Source: Amaricoccus sp003258405 (lineage in GTDB: Bacteria; Pseudomonadota; Alphaproteobacteria; Rhodobacterales; Rhodobacteraceae). Taken from it: a DNA stretch of 64,000 bases. Made by a program: the position numbers and the translations under genes. The notes below the pieces were generated by a model, which searched no databases, had not been told where the DNA came from, and saw nothing but the letters and a program-made list of their open reading frames with translations. Shown here piece by piece: positions 51,472 to 59,861 of the stretch (positions are counted from its first letter, which is position 1; each line of letters starts with the position of its first letter). The DNA is taken from NCBI RefSeq assembly GCF_043226085.1, contig NZ_CP171225.1, positions 3,410,001 to 3,474,000 on the forward strand, written 5' to 3'.

Positions 51472-52916
51472 CACCGCCGCTCTGGACCCGCGACGAGGCG
51501 GTGGCGGCAACCGGCGGCAGCTCCGGCCCTGACTGGGCGGCGCAGGGCGTCTCGATCGACACCCGCTCGCTCGTGCCCGGCGATCTCTTCATCGCCCTCG
51601 CCGATCAGCGCGACGGCCACGACTTCGTCGCCGATGCGCTGGCGAAGGGCGCGGCCGCAGCGCTCGTCTCGCGCCGTCCTGACGGCGTTTCCGCCGACGC
51701 GCCCCTCCTCATCGTGCCCGACGTCATGGACGCCCTGCGGGCGCTCGGAGCGGCCGGGCGGGCCCGTTTCGGCGGCAAGCTCGTCGCGGTGACCGGTTCG
51801 GTCGGCAAGACCGGCTCCAAGGAGATGCTCCGCACCGCGCTCGGCGCCGAGGGCCGGGTCCATGCCGCCGAGAAGAGCTTCAACAACCACTGGGGCGTGC
51901 CGCTCACGCTCGCCCGGATGCCGCGCGACGCCGATTACGCGGTGATCGAGATCGGCATGAACGCGCCCGGCGAGATCGAGCCGCTGGCCCGCCTCGCCCG
52001 GCCGCATGTCGCGCTCATCACCACGGTCGCGGCGGTGCATCTCGCGGCCTTCGGCGATGTCTCCGGCATCGCCCGCGAAAAGGCCTCGATCGCGCGCGGG
52101 CTCGAACCCGGCGGCACCCTCGTGCTCAACCGCGACACGCCGACCTACCCGGTGCTGCTCCGCGCCGCCCGGCGGCAGAAGGTCCGCGCGGTGCGCTTCG
52201 GCACCTTGGGCCGGCCCGAGTTCCGGCTCACCGGGCTCAGCTTCGCCGACACCGGCACCGCGGTCTCGGCGCGCGCCCACGGCCGGCCCTTCCTCTTCCG
52301 CATCGCCGCGCGCGGGCGGCACCTCGCGATGAATGGCCTCGGTGTCCTCGCCGCGGTCGAGGCGCTCGGCGCCGACATGGCCCGCGGCGCCATCGCGCTC
52401 GCCGACTGGACGCCCCCCGACGGGCGCGGCGCGCGCTGGACCGTCCGCCTCGGCCCGGCCGGCATGGACGGCGCGATCACCCTCATCGACGAGAGCTACA
52501 ACGCCAATCCCGCCGCCATGGCCGCGACCCTCGAGGTGCTCGCCGCCGAAAAGCCGGTCGATGGCGTCGGCCGGGTCGCCAAGGGCCGCCGCATCGCCTT
52601 CCTCGGCGACATGCTCGAGCTCGGGCCCGGCGAGGTCGCCCTCCACGCCAGCCTCGCGCGCGTCCCGGCGCTCGCGGGCATCTCGGTCGTGCATTGCGCG
52701 GGCAAGCGGATGCAGGCGCTCCACGAGGCGCTCCCGGCCGCGCAGCGCGGCGAATGGTTCCAGACCTCGGCCCAGATGGCCGCGCGGGCACGCCGCCTGC
52801 TTGACGCGGGCGACATCGCCATGGTCAAGGGCTCCTTCGGCTCGCGCATGGGGCTCGTGGTCGAGGCCATCAAGCAGCTGGGCGAGGCACGCCCTGCCAA
52901 CTCCGAGGAGGGATAG
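51468..52916 (+). CDS. murF: UDP-N-acetylmuramoyl-tripeptide--D-alanyl-D-alanine ligase MurF
   Basis: Adds D-Ala-D-Ala to complete the muramyl pentapeptide. The 482-residue Mur ligase has the P-loop AVTGSVGKTGSKEML, EKSFNNHWGVPLTLARMP, EIGMNAPGEI and the C-terminal LIDESYNANPAAM. It overlaps murE by 4 bases and lies 10 bases before mraY. Typical length. Confidence 0.96.
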   Translation: MTPPLWTRDEAVAATGGSSGPDWAAQGVSIDTRSLVPGDLFIALADQRDGHDFVADALAKGAAAALVSRRPDGVSADAPLLIVPDVMDALRALGAAGRARFGGKLVAVTGSVGKTGSKEMLRTALGAEGRVHAAEKSFNNHWGVPLTLARMPRDADYAVIEIGMNAPGEIEPLARLARPHVALITTVAAVHLAAFGDVSGIAREKASIARGLEPGGTLVLNRDTPTYPVLLRAARRQKVRAVRFGTLGRPEFRLTGLSFADTGTAVSARAHGRPFLFRIAARGRHLAMNGLGVLAAVEALGADMARGAIALADWTPPDGRGARWTVRLGPAGMDGAITLIDESYNANPAAMAATLEVLAAEKPVDGVGRVAKGRRIAFLGDMLELGPGEVALHASLARVPALAGISVVHCAGKRMQALHEALPAAQRGEWFQTSAQMAARARRLLDAGDIAMVKGSFGSRMGLVVEAIKQLGEARPANSEEG

Positions 52917-52926
52917 CAAATCCCCG

Positions 52927-54012
52927 ATGCTCTATTACCTCGCTGACCTTTCCGACAGCATCAGTCTGCTCAACGTCTTCCGTTACATCACCTTCCGCGC
53001 GGGCGGTGCCTTCCTCACGGCGCTCATCTTCGGCTTCCTGTTCGGCCGGCCGCTCATCGAGACGCTGCGCCTCCGCCAGGGTCGGGGCCAGCCGATCCGC
53101 ACCGACGGGCCGGAAGGCCATATCGTCGCCAAGGCCGGCACCCCGACCATGGGCGGGCTCCTCATCCTCTCGGCGCTCCTCGTCTCCACCCTGATCTGGG
53201 CGCGGCTCGACAACGGCTTCGTCTGGCTGGTGATGTTCGTGACCTTCGGCTTCGGCCTCATCGGCTTCGCCGACGACTACGCCAAGGTGAAGAAATACAC
53301 CCATGCCGGGGTGCCGGGCCGGATCCGGCTCGCCGCCGGCTTCGCGATCGCGCTGATCGCCGGGGCCTGGGCGATGTATCTCCACCCCGCCGATCTCTCC
53401 GGCGACCTCGCCTTCCCGGTCTTCAAGCGCTACCTGCTGAACCTCGGCGTCTTCTTCGTGCCCTTCGCCATGTTCGTGATCGTGGGGGCGGCCAATGCGG
53501 TCAACCTCACCGACGGGCTCGACGGGCTCGCGATCATGCCGGTGATGATCGCCGCCGCCTCGCTCGGGATCATCGCCTATGTCGTCGGCCGCGTGGACTT
53601 CACCGACTACCTCGGCCTGCATTTCGTCCCCGGAACCGGCGAGATCACCATCTTCGTCGCGGCCCTGATCGGCGGCGGGCTCGGCTTCCTCTGGTACAAC
53701 GCCCCGCCGGCGGCGGTCTTCATGGGCGACACCGGCTCGCTCGCCCTCGGCGGCGCCCTCGGCGCCATCGCGGTGGCGACCAAGCACGAGATCGTGCTCG
53801 CGATCATCGGCGGCCTCTTCGTCGTCGAGGCGCTCTCGGTCATCATCCAGGTCGCCTACTACAAGCGCACCAAGAAGCGCGTCTTCCTCATGGCGCCGAT
53901 CCACCACCATTTCGAGAAGCTCGGCTGGGCGGAGCCCCAGATCGTCATCCGGTTCTGGATCATCTCGCTCATCCTCGCGATGATCGGCCTCGCCACCCTC
54001 AAGCTCCGCTAG
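52927..54012 (+). CDS. mraY: Phospho-N-acetylmuramoyl-pentapeptide-transferase MraY
   Basis: Transfers phospho-MurNAc-pentapeptide to undecaprenyl phosphate, making lipid I. The 361-residue protein has about ten membrane helices. Catalytic landmarks are GTPTMGG, GFADDYAKVKK (paired Asp), ANAVNLTDGLDGL and MAPIHHHFEKLGW. The ATG at 52927 was chosen. It is the last gene of the first dcw block; murD, which often follows, is 4.4 kb away. Confidence 0.97.
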   Translation: MLYYLADLSDSISLLNVFRYITFRAGGAFLTALIFGFLFGRPLIETLRLRQGRGQPIRTDGPEGHIVAKAGTPTMGGLLILSALLVSTLIWARLDNGFVWLVMFVTFGFGLIGFADDYAKVKKYTHAGVPGRIRLAAGFAIALIAGAWAMYLHPADLSGDLAFPVFKRYLLNLGVFFVPFAMFVIVGAANAVNLTDGLDGLAIMPVMIAAASLGIIAYVVGRVDFTDYLGLHFVPGTGEITIFVAALIGGGLGFLWYNAPPAAVFMGDTGSLALGGALGAIAVATKHEIVLAIIGGLFVVEALSVIIQVAYYKRTKKRVFLMAPIHHHFEKLGWAEPQIVIRFWIISLILAMIGLATLKLR

Positions 54013-54030
54013 CGGCCCGCCCCCCGCCGC

Positions 54031-54049
54031 GCGCCCCGCGCCGGGGCGC
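54031..54049 (+). terminator. Hairpin after mraY
   Basis: GCGCCCCG (54031-54038) and CGGGGCGC (54042-54049) form a perfect 8-bp stem with a CGC loop, 19 bases after the mraY stop. It lacks a T tract but is in the right place to end the operon. Confidence 0.45.
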
Positions 54050-54113
54050 AGGCACGGTCTGTTAAGATCCTCTGCGCCATGCTTCGGGCCCCAGGCTCGA
54101 AGCGAGGCGCATC

Positions 54114-55532
54114 ATGGCCCGAGAGGCACCGACCGCGGTCACCCGGCCCGAGGCGCCCCCCGAGGGGTCCCCCGAGGCACCCCCCGTGGCGGCCCTCAAC
54201 TTCGGCCAGGTGCTCGGCGCGCTCAGCCACGCGCTCGATCTCACCGAAGGCCAGCCGAAGGGCCATTGCGTGCGGAGCTGCTGGATCGGAATGCGGATCG
54301 CGCGGCAGATGGGCCTCGACGAGGCCCGGATCGCTGATCTCTACTACACGCTGCTCCTCAAGGATCTCGGCTGCAGTTCCAACGCCGCCCGGATCTGCCA
54401 GCTCTATCTGGCCGACGACCAGCCCTTCAAGCACGCCTTCAAGACCGTGGACGGCTCGCGGCGCGGGGCGCTGGCCTTCGTGCTGCGCCACACCGGGCCG
54501 GGCGCCGATCTCCGGCGCCGCCTCGGGGCGCTGGCCAGGGTCCTGCGGCAGTCCGACACCATCGTCGCCGAACTGATCGAGACCCGCTGCCAGCAGGGGG
54601 CGCAGATCGCCGGCATGATGGGGTTCTCGGCCGCCGTCTGCGCGGGGATCCAGGCGCTCGACGAGCACTGGGACGGCGGCGGCCGCCCGGCCGGGCTCCG
54701 GGGCCGGGAGATCCCGCTCTTCTCCCGGATCGCGCTCGCCGCCCAGGTCATCGACGTCTTCCACACCGGCGCGGGCCGCGAGGCCGCGATGAGCGAGATC
54801 GCCGCCCGCGCGGGGCGGTGGTTCGACCCGGAGGTGGCGCGGGCCGCACTGGCCTGCGGCCGGGGCGCGGCGCTCTGGGCCGAACTCGAGGGGCCGGAGC
54901 TCGCGCGGCGGGTGTTCGTGGCCGAACCCTCGCGGGCGGGGCGCGCCTTCGACGAGGATGGCCTCGACGACGTCGTCCATGCCTTCGCCAGGGTCATCGA
55001 CGCCAAGAGCCCCTTCACCCACGGCCATTCCGCGCGCGTCGCGCTCTACACCGACCTGATCTGCACCGAGCTCGGCTACGCGCCCGAGGCCCGGCGCTGG
55101 ATGCGCCGCGCCGCGCTGATGCACGACATCGGCAAGCTCGGGGTCTCGAACCGCATCCTCGACAAGCCCGCCCGGCTGACCGATGCGGAATTCGACGTCA
55201 TCAGGCGGCACCCGGCGATGGGCGAAGAGATCCTCGCGCAGGTCGACCAGTTCCGCCCGATGGCGCGGCTCGCCGGCGCCCATCACGAGCGGCTCGACGG
55301 CAAGGGCTATCCCCGCGGCCTGAGGGCGCCCGAGCTCTCGCGCGATGTCCGGGTGCTCACCGTCTCCGACATCTTCGATGCCCTGACGGCCGAGCGCCCC
55401 TATCGCGCAGCGACCCCGCTCCGCAAGACCTACGAGATCATGGACGCCATGGTGGGGTCGGCGATCGATCCCGAATGCTACGCCGCCCTGAAGCGCGCCG
55501 TGGCGGCGGCGGAGGTCCCGGGCTTCGCGTGA
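54114..55532 (+). CDS. HD-GYP-type phosphohydrolase with two HD domains
   Basis: A 472-residue soluble protein with two related halves. The first (about 45-215) has GHCVRSCWIGMRIARQMGL, then LLLKDLGCSSNAA, where Lys replaces the metal-binding His of HD, and later LDEHWDGGGRPAGLRG. The second (about 285-445) is intact: HSARVALYTDLIC, LMHDIGKLGVSN, and HHERLDGKGYPRGL with the GYP motif. HD-GYP enzymes degrade cyclic di-GMP. It lies in the dcw cluster after mraY, an unusual place. ATG 54114 follows GAGGCG. Confidence 0.85.
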   Translation: MAREAPTAVTRPEAPPEGSPEAPPVAALNFGQVLGALSHALDLTEGQPKGHCVRSCWIGMRIARQMGLDEARIADLYYTLLLKDLGCSSNAARICQLYLADDQPFKHAFKTVDGSRRGALAFVLRHTGPGADLRRRLGALARVLRQSDTIVAELIETRCQQGAQIAGMMGFSAAVCAGIQALDEHWDGGGRPAGLRGREIPLFSRIALAAQVIDVFHTGAGREAAMSEIAARAGRWFDPEVARAALACGRGAALWAELEGPELARRVFVAEPSRAGRAFDEDGLDDVVHAFARVIDAKSPFTHGHSARVALYTDLICTELGYAPEARRWMRRAALMHDIGKLGVSNRILDKPARLTDAEFDVIRRHPAMGEEILAQVDQFRPMARLAGAHHERLDGKGYPRGLRAPELSRDVRVLTVSDIFDALTAERPYRAATPLRKTYEIMDAMVGSAIDPECYAALKRAVAAAEVPGFA

Positions 55533-55675
55533 TCCGCGCCAATCCCGCCACCTGCCCGCGCGGGCGCCCGGGCGGGGGCGGCATCAATCTGCCTTGCGAT
55601 CTGCGCGATTAGGCGTCAACAGTTGGCGACCGATCCGCCGCCCCGCGCAAGGCCCGGGCCCCGGCGGAAGCCGAC

Positions 55676-56299
55676 ATGGAGAACGACATGGTATCGAACC
55701 TGCGCAACGATCGTGAAAAGCAGGAAGATGGCGACAAGCCGGAAGAGAAGGAGGCGCCCGGCCGGATCGACGCGCTCTTCTTCCGGAGCCGCAACGTCAT
55801 CATCGCGGGCGAGATCAACGACAAGCTCGCAAGCCGCGCGGTCACCCACCTTCTCGCGCTGGCCGAGGCGAGCGACGACCCGATCAACGTCTTCATTTCC
55901 TCGCCCGGCGGCCATGTGGAATCCGGCGACATGGTCCATGACGTGATCCAGTTCATCAAGCCGACGGTGCGCACCATCGGCTCGGGCTGGGTGGCGAGCG
56001 CGGGCGCGCTGATCTTCGTCGGCGCCGCGCGGGAAAACCGCTACTGCCTGCCCAACACCCGCTTCCTGCTCCACGAGCCGCGCGGCGGCATCGGCGGCCA
56101 GGCCACCGACATGATGATCCAGGCCGAGCAGATCCGCATCATGCGCGAGCGCTTCCACAAGCTCTTCGCCGAGGCGACCGGCCAGAGCCAGGAGAAGATC
56201 GAGAAGGACACCGGCCGCGACTTCTGGCTGACCGCCGCCGAGGCGATCGACTACGGCCTCTGCGGCAAGCTCATCCGCACCGCGGCCGAACTCGGCTGA
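55676..56299 (+). CDS. ClpP-like serine protease subunit
   Basis: A 207-residue ClpP-family protein. The triad is S108 (GWVASAGALIF), H133 (NTRFLLHEPRGG) and D182 (TGRDFWLTAAEA), all in the expected spacing. ISSPGG of the oxyanion hinge is conserved. The nucleophile loop differs from canonical ClpP (usually AASMGA), and a charged N-terminal extension of about 30 residues precedes the core. No Clp ATPase is adjacent, so it is likely a second ClpP-like peptidase rather than the housekeeping one. Confidence 0.88.
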   Translation: MENDMVSNLRNDREKQEDGDKPEEKEAPGRIDALFFRSRNVIIAGEINDKLASRAVTHLLALAEASDDPINVFISSPGGHVESGDMVHDVIQFIKPTVRTIGSGWVASAGALIFVGAARENRYCLPNTRFLLHEPRGGIGGQATDMMIQAEQIRIMRERFHKLFAEATGQSQEKIEKDTGRDFWLTAAEAIDYGLCGKLIRTAAELG

Positions 56300-56440
56300 C
56301 GCCCTCGAGGGCGCGCGGGCCGGGAAAGACCGGCCCGCTCCGCCCCCTCGGCCCTCCGCCCCGCCACCTGCGGCCGTGCGCCCCGCGCCCTCGGCCCTGC
56401 GCCCCGCCACCCGCGCCCCGCCACCGGGGCCAGCGCCCCG

Positions 56441-57172
56441 CCCGATGACCGGGGGCCATCCGGTCCCATCCTCCACACGACCTGCCTCCCTCTCCTGAGC
56501 GGCCCTGCCGCGCGCGGGCTCCCTCCTCGCCCGGCCACCGGTGCAGGCCCTCTGCCGAAACCCCTTTCCCGCGAAGCGACGACCGGAAACCCGCATCAGC
56601 GCGGGCGGCCGACCCCGCATCGTCTCTCCCCCATGCCCGCCGGACGCCCCTGCGCCCGCGAGCAGGCCGTCGAGCCCCCGATCCGCCCCAGACCTCCCGG
56701 GCCGCGCGAGAAAGCCGTCCTGTCCTGCTCTAAGCGCAAGAAACGGATCGCCCGGCGCCGCGCCCCCGCCGCATGATCCCGCCATGGGGAGGAGGAAACG
56801 CCCGATGACCGGGGGCCATCCGGTCCCATCCTCCACACGATCTGCCTCCCTCTCCTGAGCGGTCCTGCCGCGCGCGGGCTCCGTCCTTGCCCGGCCATCG
56901 GTGCAGGCCCTCTGCCGAAACCCCTGTCCCGCAAAGCGACGACCGGAAGCCTGCATCAGCGCGGGCGGCCGCCCCCGCATCGTCTCTCCCCCATGCACGG
57001 CGGACGCCCCTGCGCCCGCGAGCAGGCCGTCGCGCGCTCCAGGGCTGGCACCGATCCGCCCGAGCCTCCCGGGCCGCGCGAGAAAGCCGTCCTGTCCTGA
57101 TCTAAGCGCAAGAAACGGATCGCCCGGTGCTGCACCCCCGCCGCATGATCCTGCCATGGGGAGGAGGAAATG
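56441..57172. repeat. Two tandem copies of a 360-bp repeat
   Basis: Copy 1 starts at 56441 and copy 2 at 56801, exactly 360 bases apart. Both open with CCCGATGACCGGGGGCCATC and end with GGGGAGGAGGAAA. Copy 2 has about 12 extra bases near 57030 and scattered substitutions, so the duplication is not recent. Each copy begins with a small hairpin (GACCGG and CCGGTC). All frames stay open on the minus strand because 360 is a multiple of three, but no familiar protein is seen. The stretch 56300-56440 before it is low-complexity GC-rich sequence without a gene. Confidence 0.9.
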
Positions 57173-57349
57173 CCCGAAGCGCGCGCGCCGAGCGGCTCCG
57201 TCCTCCCCCGGAAACCGGAGGAGGAACAATGCATCCGATCACCCCGCCGCAACGCCCCATCCCCCCGATGGCAGGGGCTTCTCGCCGTCCCGCTCCGGGA
57301 TCACGTCCCGCGCGCCCCGGCGCCACTGGCCATCGCCGCGCGGCTCTAG
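57170..57349 (+). CDS. Possible 59-residue ORF after the repeat
   Basis: An ATG at 57170 directly behind GGAGGAGGAA opens 59 codons ending at TAG 57347-57349. The product is rich in Pro, Arg and Ala, and I do not recognise it. In copy 1 of the repeat the same place reads ACG. A second ATG at 57229, in another frame and also behind GGAGGAGGAA, is an alternative. Either may be chance. Confidence 0.2.
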   Translation: MPEARAPSGSVLPRKPEEEQCIRSPRRNAPSPRWQGLLAVPLRDHVPRAPAPLAIAARL

Positions 57350-57385
57350 CGGGCCCCGGCCTGCCCCGAGGACGGGAGCCGCGGC

Positions 57386-57631
57386 ATGTGCGATGACGAA
57401 AGCCGCTGGCGCGCCATCGAAACCTGCGACGTGAAGGCGGCGGGAACCTTCGTCTATGGCCGGGACGCGGACAGGATCTATCATTCGCCGATCTGCCGGA
57501 CCCGCCCGGAACGCGACGGCGTGCGGTTCTTCGACACGCCCGAAGCGGCCCGGCAGCAGGGCTTCACGCCCTGCAAGGACTGCTACCCGGATCAGGCGGC
57601 ATGGCTCGCCGGAGCCAGCCGCTGGATGTGA
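57386..57631 (+). CDS. Standalone Ada-type zinc domain with acceptor Cys replaced by His
   Basis: An 81-residue protein that is almost only the Ada metal-binding domain (FVYGRDADRIYHSPICRTRP, then GFTPCKDCYPD). E. coli Ada binds zinc by C38, C42, C69 and C72, and C38 accepts methyl groups from phosphotriesters. Here the matching positions are H33, C37, C63 and C66: spacing is kept but the acceptor is His. It can probably bind zinc but not repair in the Ada way. ATG 57386 follows GGGAGCC. Confidence 0.85.
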   Translation: MCDDESRWRAIETCDVKAAGTFVYGRDADRIYHSPICRTRPERDGVRFFDTPEAARQQGFTPCKDCYPDQAAWLAGASRWM

Positions 57632-57901
57632 GGCTCCGGGGCCAGCCAGACCCGCACCGTCACGAACAGCGCCCCGACCGCCCCTAACGCCGAAAGCCCC
57701 GGCGCATGGACCCCGATTGCGGAAGGCTCCCATGACCGCCATGGTGGAGAGGAAGACCGCAGAGAGCCCGGCCCGCAAGGCCGGCCCCACCCCCAGCATC
57801 CCGAACGGCCACCGCCTCATGCCAAGTCCCGCCGCGTCCGCACCGCCACCGGAAGGCGCGAGGAAACCCGGCTCCGGCCGCCGCACCGGGAGCGCCGCGC
57901 C
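57632..57901. other. Gap without a supported gene
   Basis: Several frames are open, and on the minus strand two short hydrophobic stretches appear in different frames (about 57740-57810 and 57640-57720). This might be the decayed remnant of a small membrane protein, but I cannot support a gene. Confidence 0.3.
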
Positions 57902-58288
57902 ATGAGCCCCGAGAGCCTCTCGGACTTCTACCGCGGCGACATCGCCTGCCTCAACCGGCAGGGCCGGGAGAGCCTCGGCGCCTTCGTCCACGCCCGTGCC
58001 GAGCACAACGGCCGCCCGCTCGGCCTCGCCGGCTACCGCGCCCTGCTCGCGGCGGATTTCCGCGCGATCCCCGACCTCCGCTTCACCATCGCGCTCCTCG
58101 TGTCCGAACCGCCCCGGATCGCCAGCCGCCTCGCCTTCGACGGCACGCCCGCGGGCGTGCTCTTCGGCCTCCCCGTCAACGGCCGGCGCGTGCGCTTCGC
58201 CGAAAACGTCTTCCACGAGCTCGAGGAGGGCCGAATCCTCCGGGTCTGGTCGCTCATCGACACCGGGGCGATCCGCGCGCAGCTCTGA
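57902..58288 (+). CDS. SnoaL-like/ester cyclase family protein
   Basis: A 128-residue protein of the SnoaL-like branch of the NTF2 fold. The pattern HNGRPLGLAGYRALLAADF, IPDLRFTI, RLAFDGTPAGVLFGLPVNG and ENVFHELEEGRILRVWSLID is typical. Related proteins include polyketide cyclases, but most stand-alone members have no known reaction. ATG 57902 is used. It sits just before murD, which has its own promoter. Confidence 0.82.
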   Translation: MSPESLSDFYRGDIACLNRQGRESLGAFVHARAEHNGRPLGLAGYRALLAADFRAIPDLRFTIALLVSEPPRIASRLAFDGTPAGVLFGLPVNGRRVRFAENVFHELEEGRILRVWSLIDTGAIRAQL

Positions 58289-58314
58289 TTTCCCCCCTCC
58301 CGCAGCCCGGTGAT

Positions 58315-58342
58315 TTGCATCCTCCGGACAAGCACTTATAAC
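58315..58342 (+). promoter_or_regulatory. Promoter of murD
   Basis: TTGCAT (58315-58320), a 16-base spacer and TATAAC (58337-58342) lie 74 bases before the murD ATG. The -10 matches the consensus at five of six bases. It would let murD be expressed without read-through from the mraZ operon. Confidence 0.55.
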
Positions 58343-58415
58343 GACCCGAAGACAGGATTCGACGCGAGGCAATTGGCGGCATGACGATGAACTCACGGCC
58401 CGGAGCGCCGGTTCG

Positions 58416-59819
58416 ATGATCCCGGTGCGGGGATACCAGGATTGCCGCGTGGCCGTGCTCGGGCTCGGCCGCTCGGGCCTTCCGGCCGTGCGCGCGCTCG
58501 AGGAGGGCGGCGCCGAGGTCATCGCCTGGGACGACGGCGCGCCCGCCCGCGAAAAGGCCGCCGCCGCGGGCGTCACCCTCGTCGACCTCACCCGGCCCGG
58601 CGCCTACGAGGACGTCAAGGCGCTGATCGTCAGCCCCGGCATCCCGCATCTCTACCCCGAGCCGCACCCCGCCATCGCCGCCGCCTGGGACGCGGGCGTC
58701 GCCGTCGACAACGACGTCGGCCTCTTCTTCCGCTCCTTCGCGACCGAGGACTGGGACTGGTTCGACCGCGCGCCCCAGGTCGTCTGCATCACCGGCTCCA
58801 ACGGCAAGTCCACCACCACGGCACTGCTCGCCCACATCCTGAAGGCCACCGGCCGCCCGGTGCAGATGGGCGGCAACATCGGCCGCGGCGTGCTCGATCT
58901 CGACCCGGCCGAGGACGGCATGGTCGTCGTGCTCGAGCTCTCCTCCTACCAGACCGAGCTCGCCCGCGCGCTCCAGCCCGACATCGCCGTCTTCCTCAAC
59001 ATCTCGCCCGATCACCTCGACCGCCACGGCGGCATGGGCGGCTACTTCGCCGCCAAGCGCCGGCTCTTCACCCAGGGCGGCCCGGAGCGCAGCATCATCG
59101 GCGTCGACGAGACGGAAGGCCGCTTCCTCGCCAACGTGATGCGCGAGATGCCCGAAAGTGCCGAACCCGTCATCATGATCTCCGCGAGCCGCAAGCTCGC
59201 AGGTCCCGGCTGGACCGTCTTCGCCCGCAAGGGCTTCCTCGCCGAATGGCGCGGCCGCCGCCAGCTCGCCTCGATCGACCTCCGCCCCATCCTCACCCTG
59301 CCGGGGGCGCACAACCACCAGAACGCCTGCGCCGCCTATGCCGCCGCCCGCAGCCTCGGCCTCGCCCCGCGCCAGATCGAGACGGCGATGGCGAGCTACC
59401 CCGGCCTGCCGCACCGCGCCCAGCTCATCGCCACCATCGGCGGCGTGACCTACGTCAACGATTCCAAGGCCACCAACGCCGACGCCGCGGCGAAATCGCT
59501 CGCAAGCTTCGAACGCATCCGCTGGATCGCCGGCGGCCGGGCCAAGGCCGGCGGCATCACCACCCTCGGCCCGCTCTTCGAGCGCATCGCCAAGGCCTAC
59601 CTGATCGGCGAGGCGGCGGGCGAATTCGCCGCGACCCTCGGCGGGAAGGTCCCCCACACCATCTCGGGGACGCTCGCGGAAGCCGTCGCCCAGGCCGCCG
59701 CCGAGGCCGAGCCGGGCGAGACCGTGCTGCTCGCGCCGGCCTGCGCGAGCTTCGACCAGTTCGCGAGCTTCGAGGCGCGGGGCGATGCCTTCACCGCCGC
59801 GGTGAAAGCCCTCGGCTGA
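58416..59819 (+). CDS. murD: UDP-N-acetylmuramoylalanine--D-glutamate ligase MurD
   Basis: Adds D-glutamate to UDP-MurNAc-L-Ala. The 467-residue Mur ligase has VAVLGLGRSGLPAVRALE, the P-loop VCITGSNGKSTTTALLAH, LELSSYQTELA, NISPDHLDRHGG and YVNDSKATNADA, all MurD marks. In many alphaproteobacteria it follows mraY directly and precedes ftsW; here both neighbours are missing. Confidence 0.96.
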   Translation: MIPVRGYQDCRVAVLGLGRSGLPAVRALEEGGAEVIAWDDGAPAREKAAAAGVTLVDLTRPGAYEDVKALIVSPGIPHLYPEPHPAIAAAWDAGVAVDNDVGLFFRSFATEDWDWFDRAPQVVCITGSNGKSTTTALLAHILKATGRPVQMGGNIGRGVLDLDPAEDGMVVVLELSSYQTELARALQPDIAVFLNISPDHLDRHGGMGGYFAAKRRLFTQGGPERSIIGVDETEGRFLANVMREMPESAEPVIMISASRKLAGPGWTVFARKGFLAEWRGRRQLASIDLRPILTLPGAHNHQNACAAYAAARSLGLAPRQIETAMASYPGLPHRAQLIATIGGVTYVNDSKATNADAAAKSLASFERIRWIAGGRAKAGGITTLGPLFERIAKAYLIGEAAGEFAATLGGKVPHTISGTLAEAVAQAAAEAEPGETVLLAPACASFDQFASFEARGDAFTAAVKALG

Positions 59820-59861
59820 CCCGCGGCCGCGCGCCCGAAAGCGCGGCGCCCGGCGGGCCGC

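Noticed and set aside
55616..57229. 537-codon minus-strand frame covering the ClpP-like gene and the 360-bp repeat
   Set aside because: It repeats only because the 360-bp unit is a multiple of three, it is antisense to a firm gene, and its composition is low-complexity.
57632..57901. Minus-strand small membrane protein with a frameshift
   Set aside because: Two hydrophobic stretches occur in different frames, but neither has a start with a ribosome-binding site or resembles a known family.
57456..57905. Plus-strand 149-codon frame over the Ada zinc domain gene
   Set aside because: It is out of frame with the zinc domain, very rich in Pro, Ala and Arg, and lacks a ribosome-binding site.
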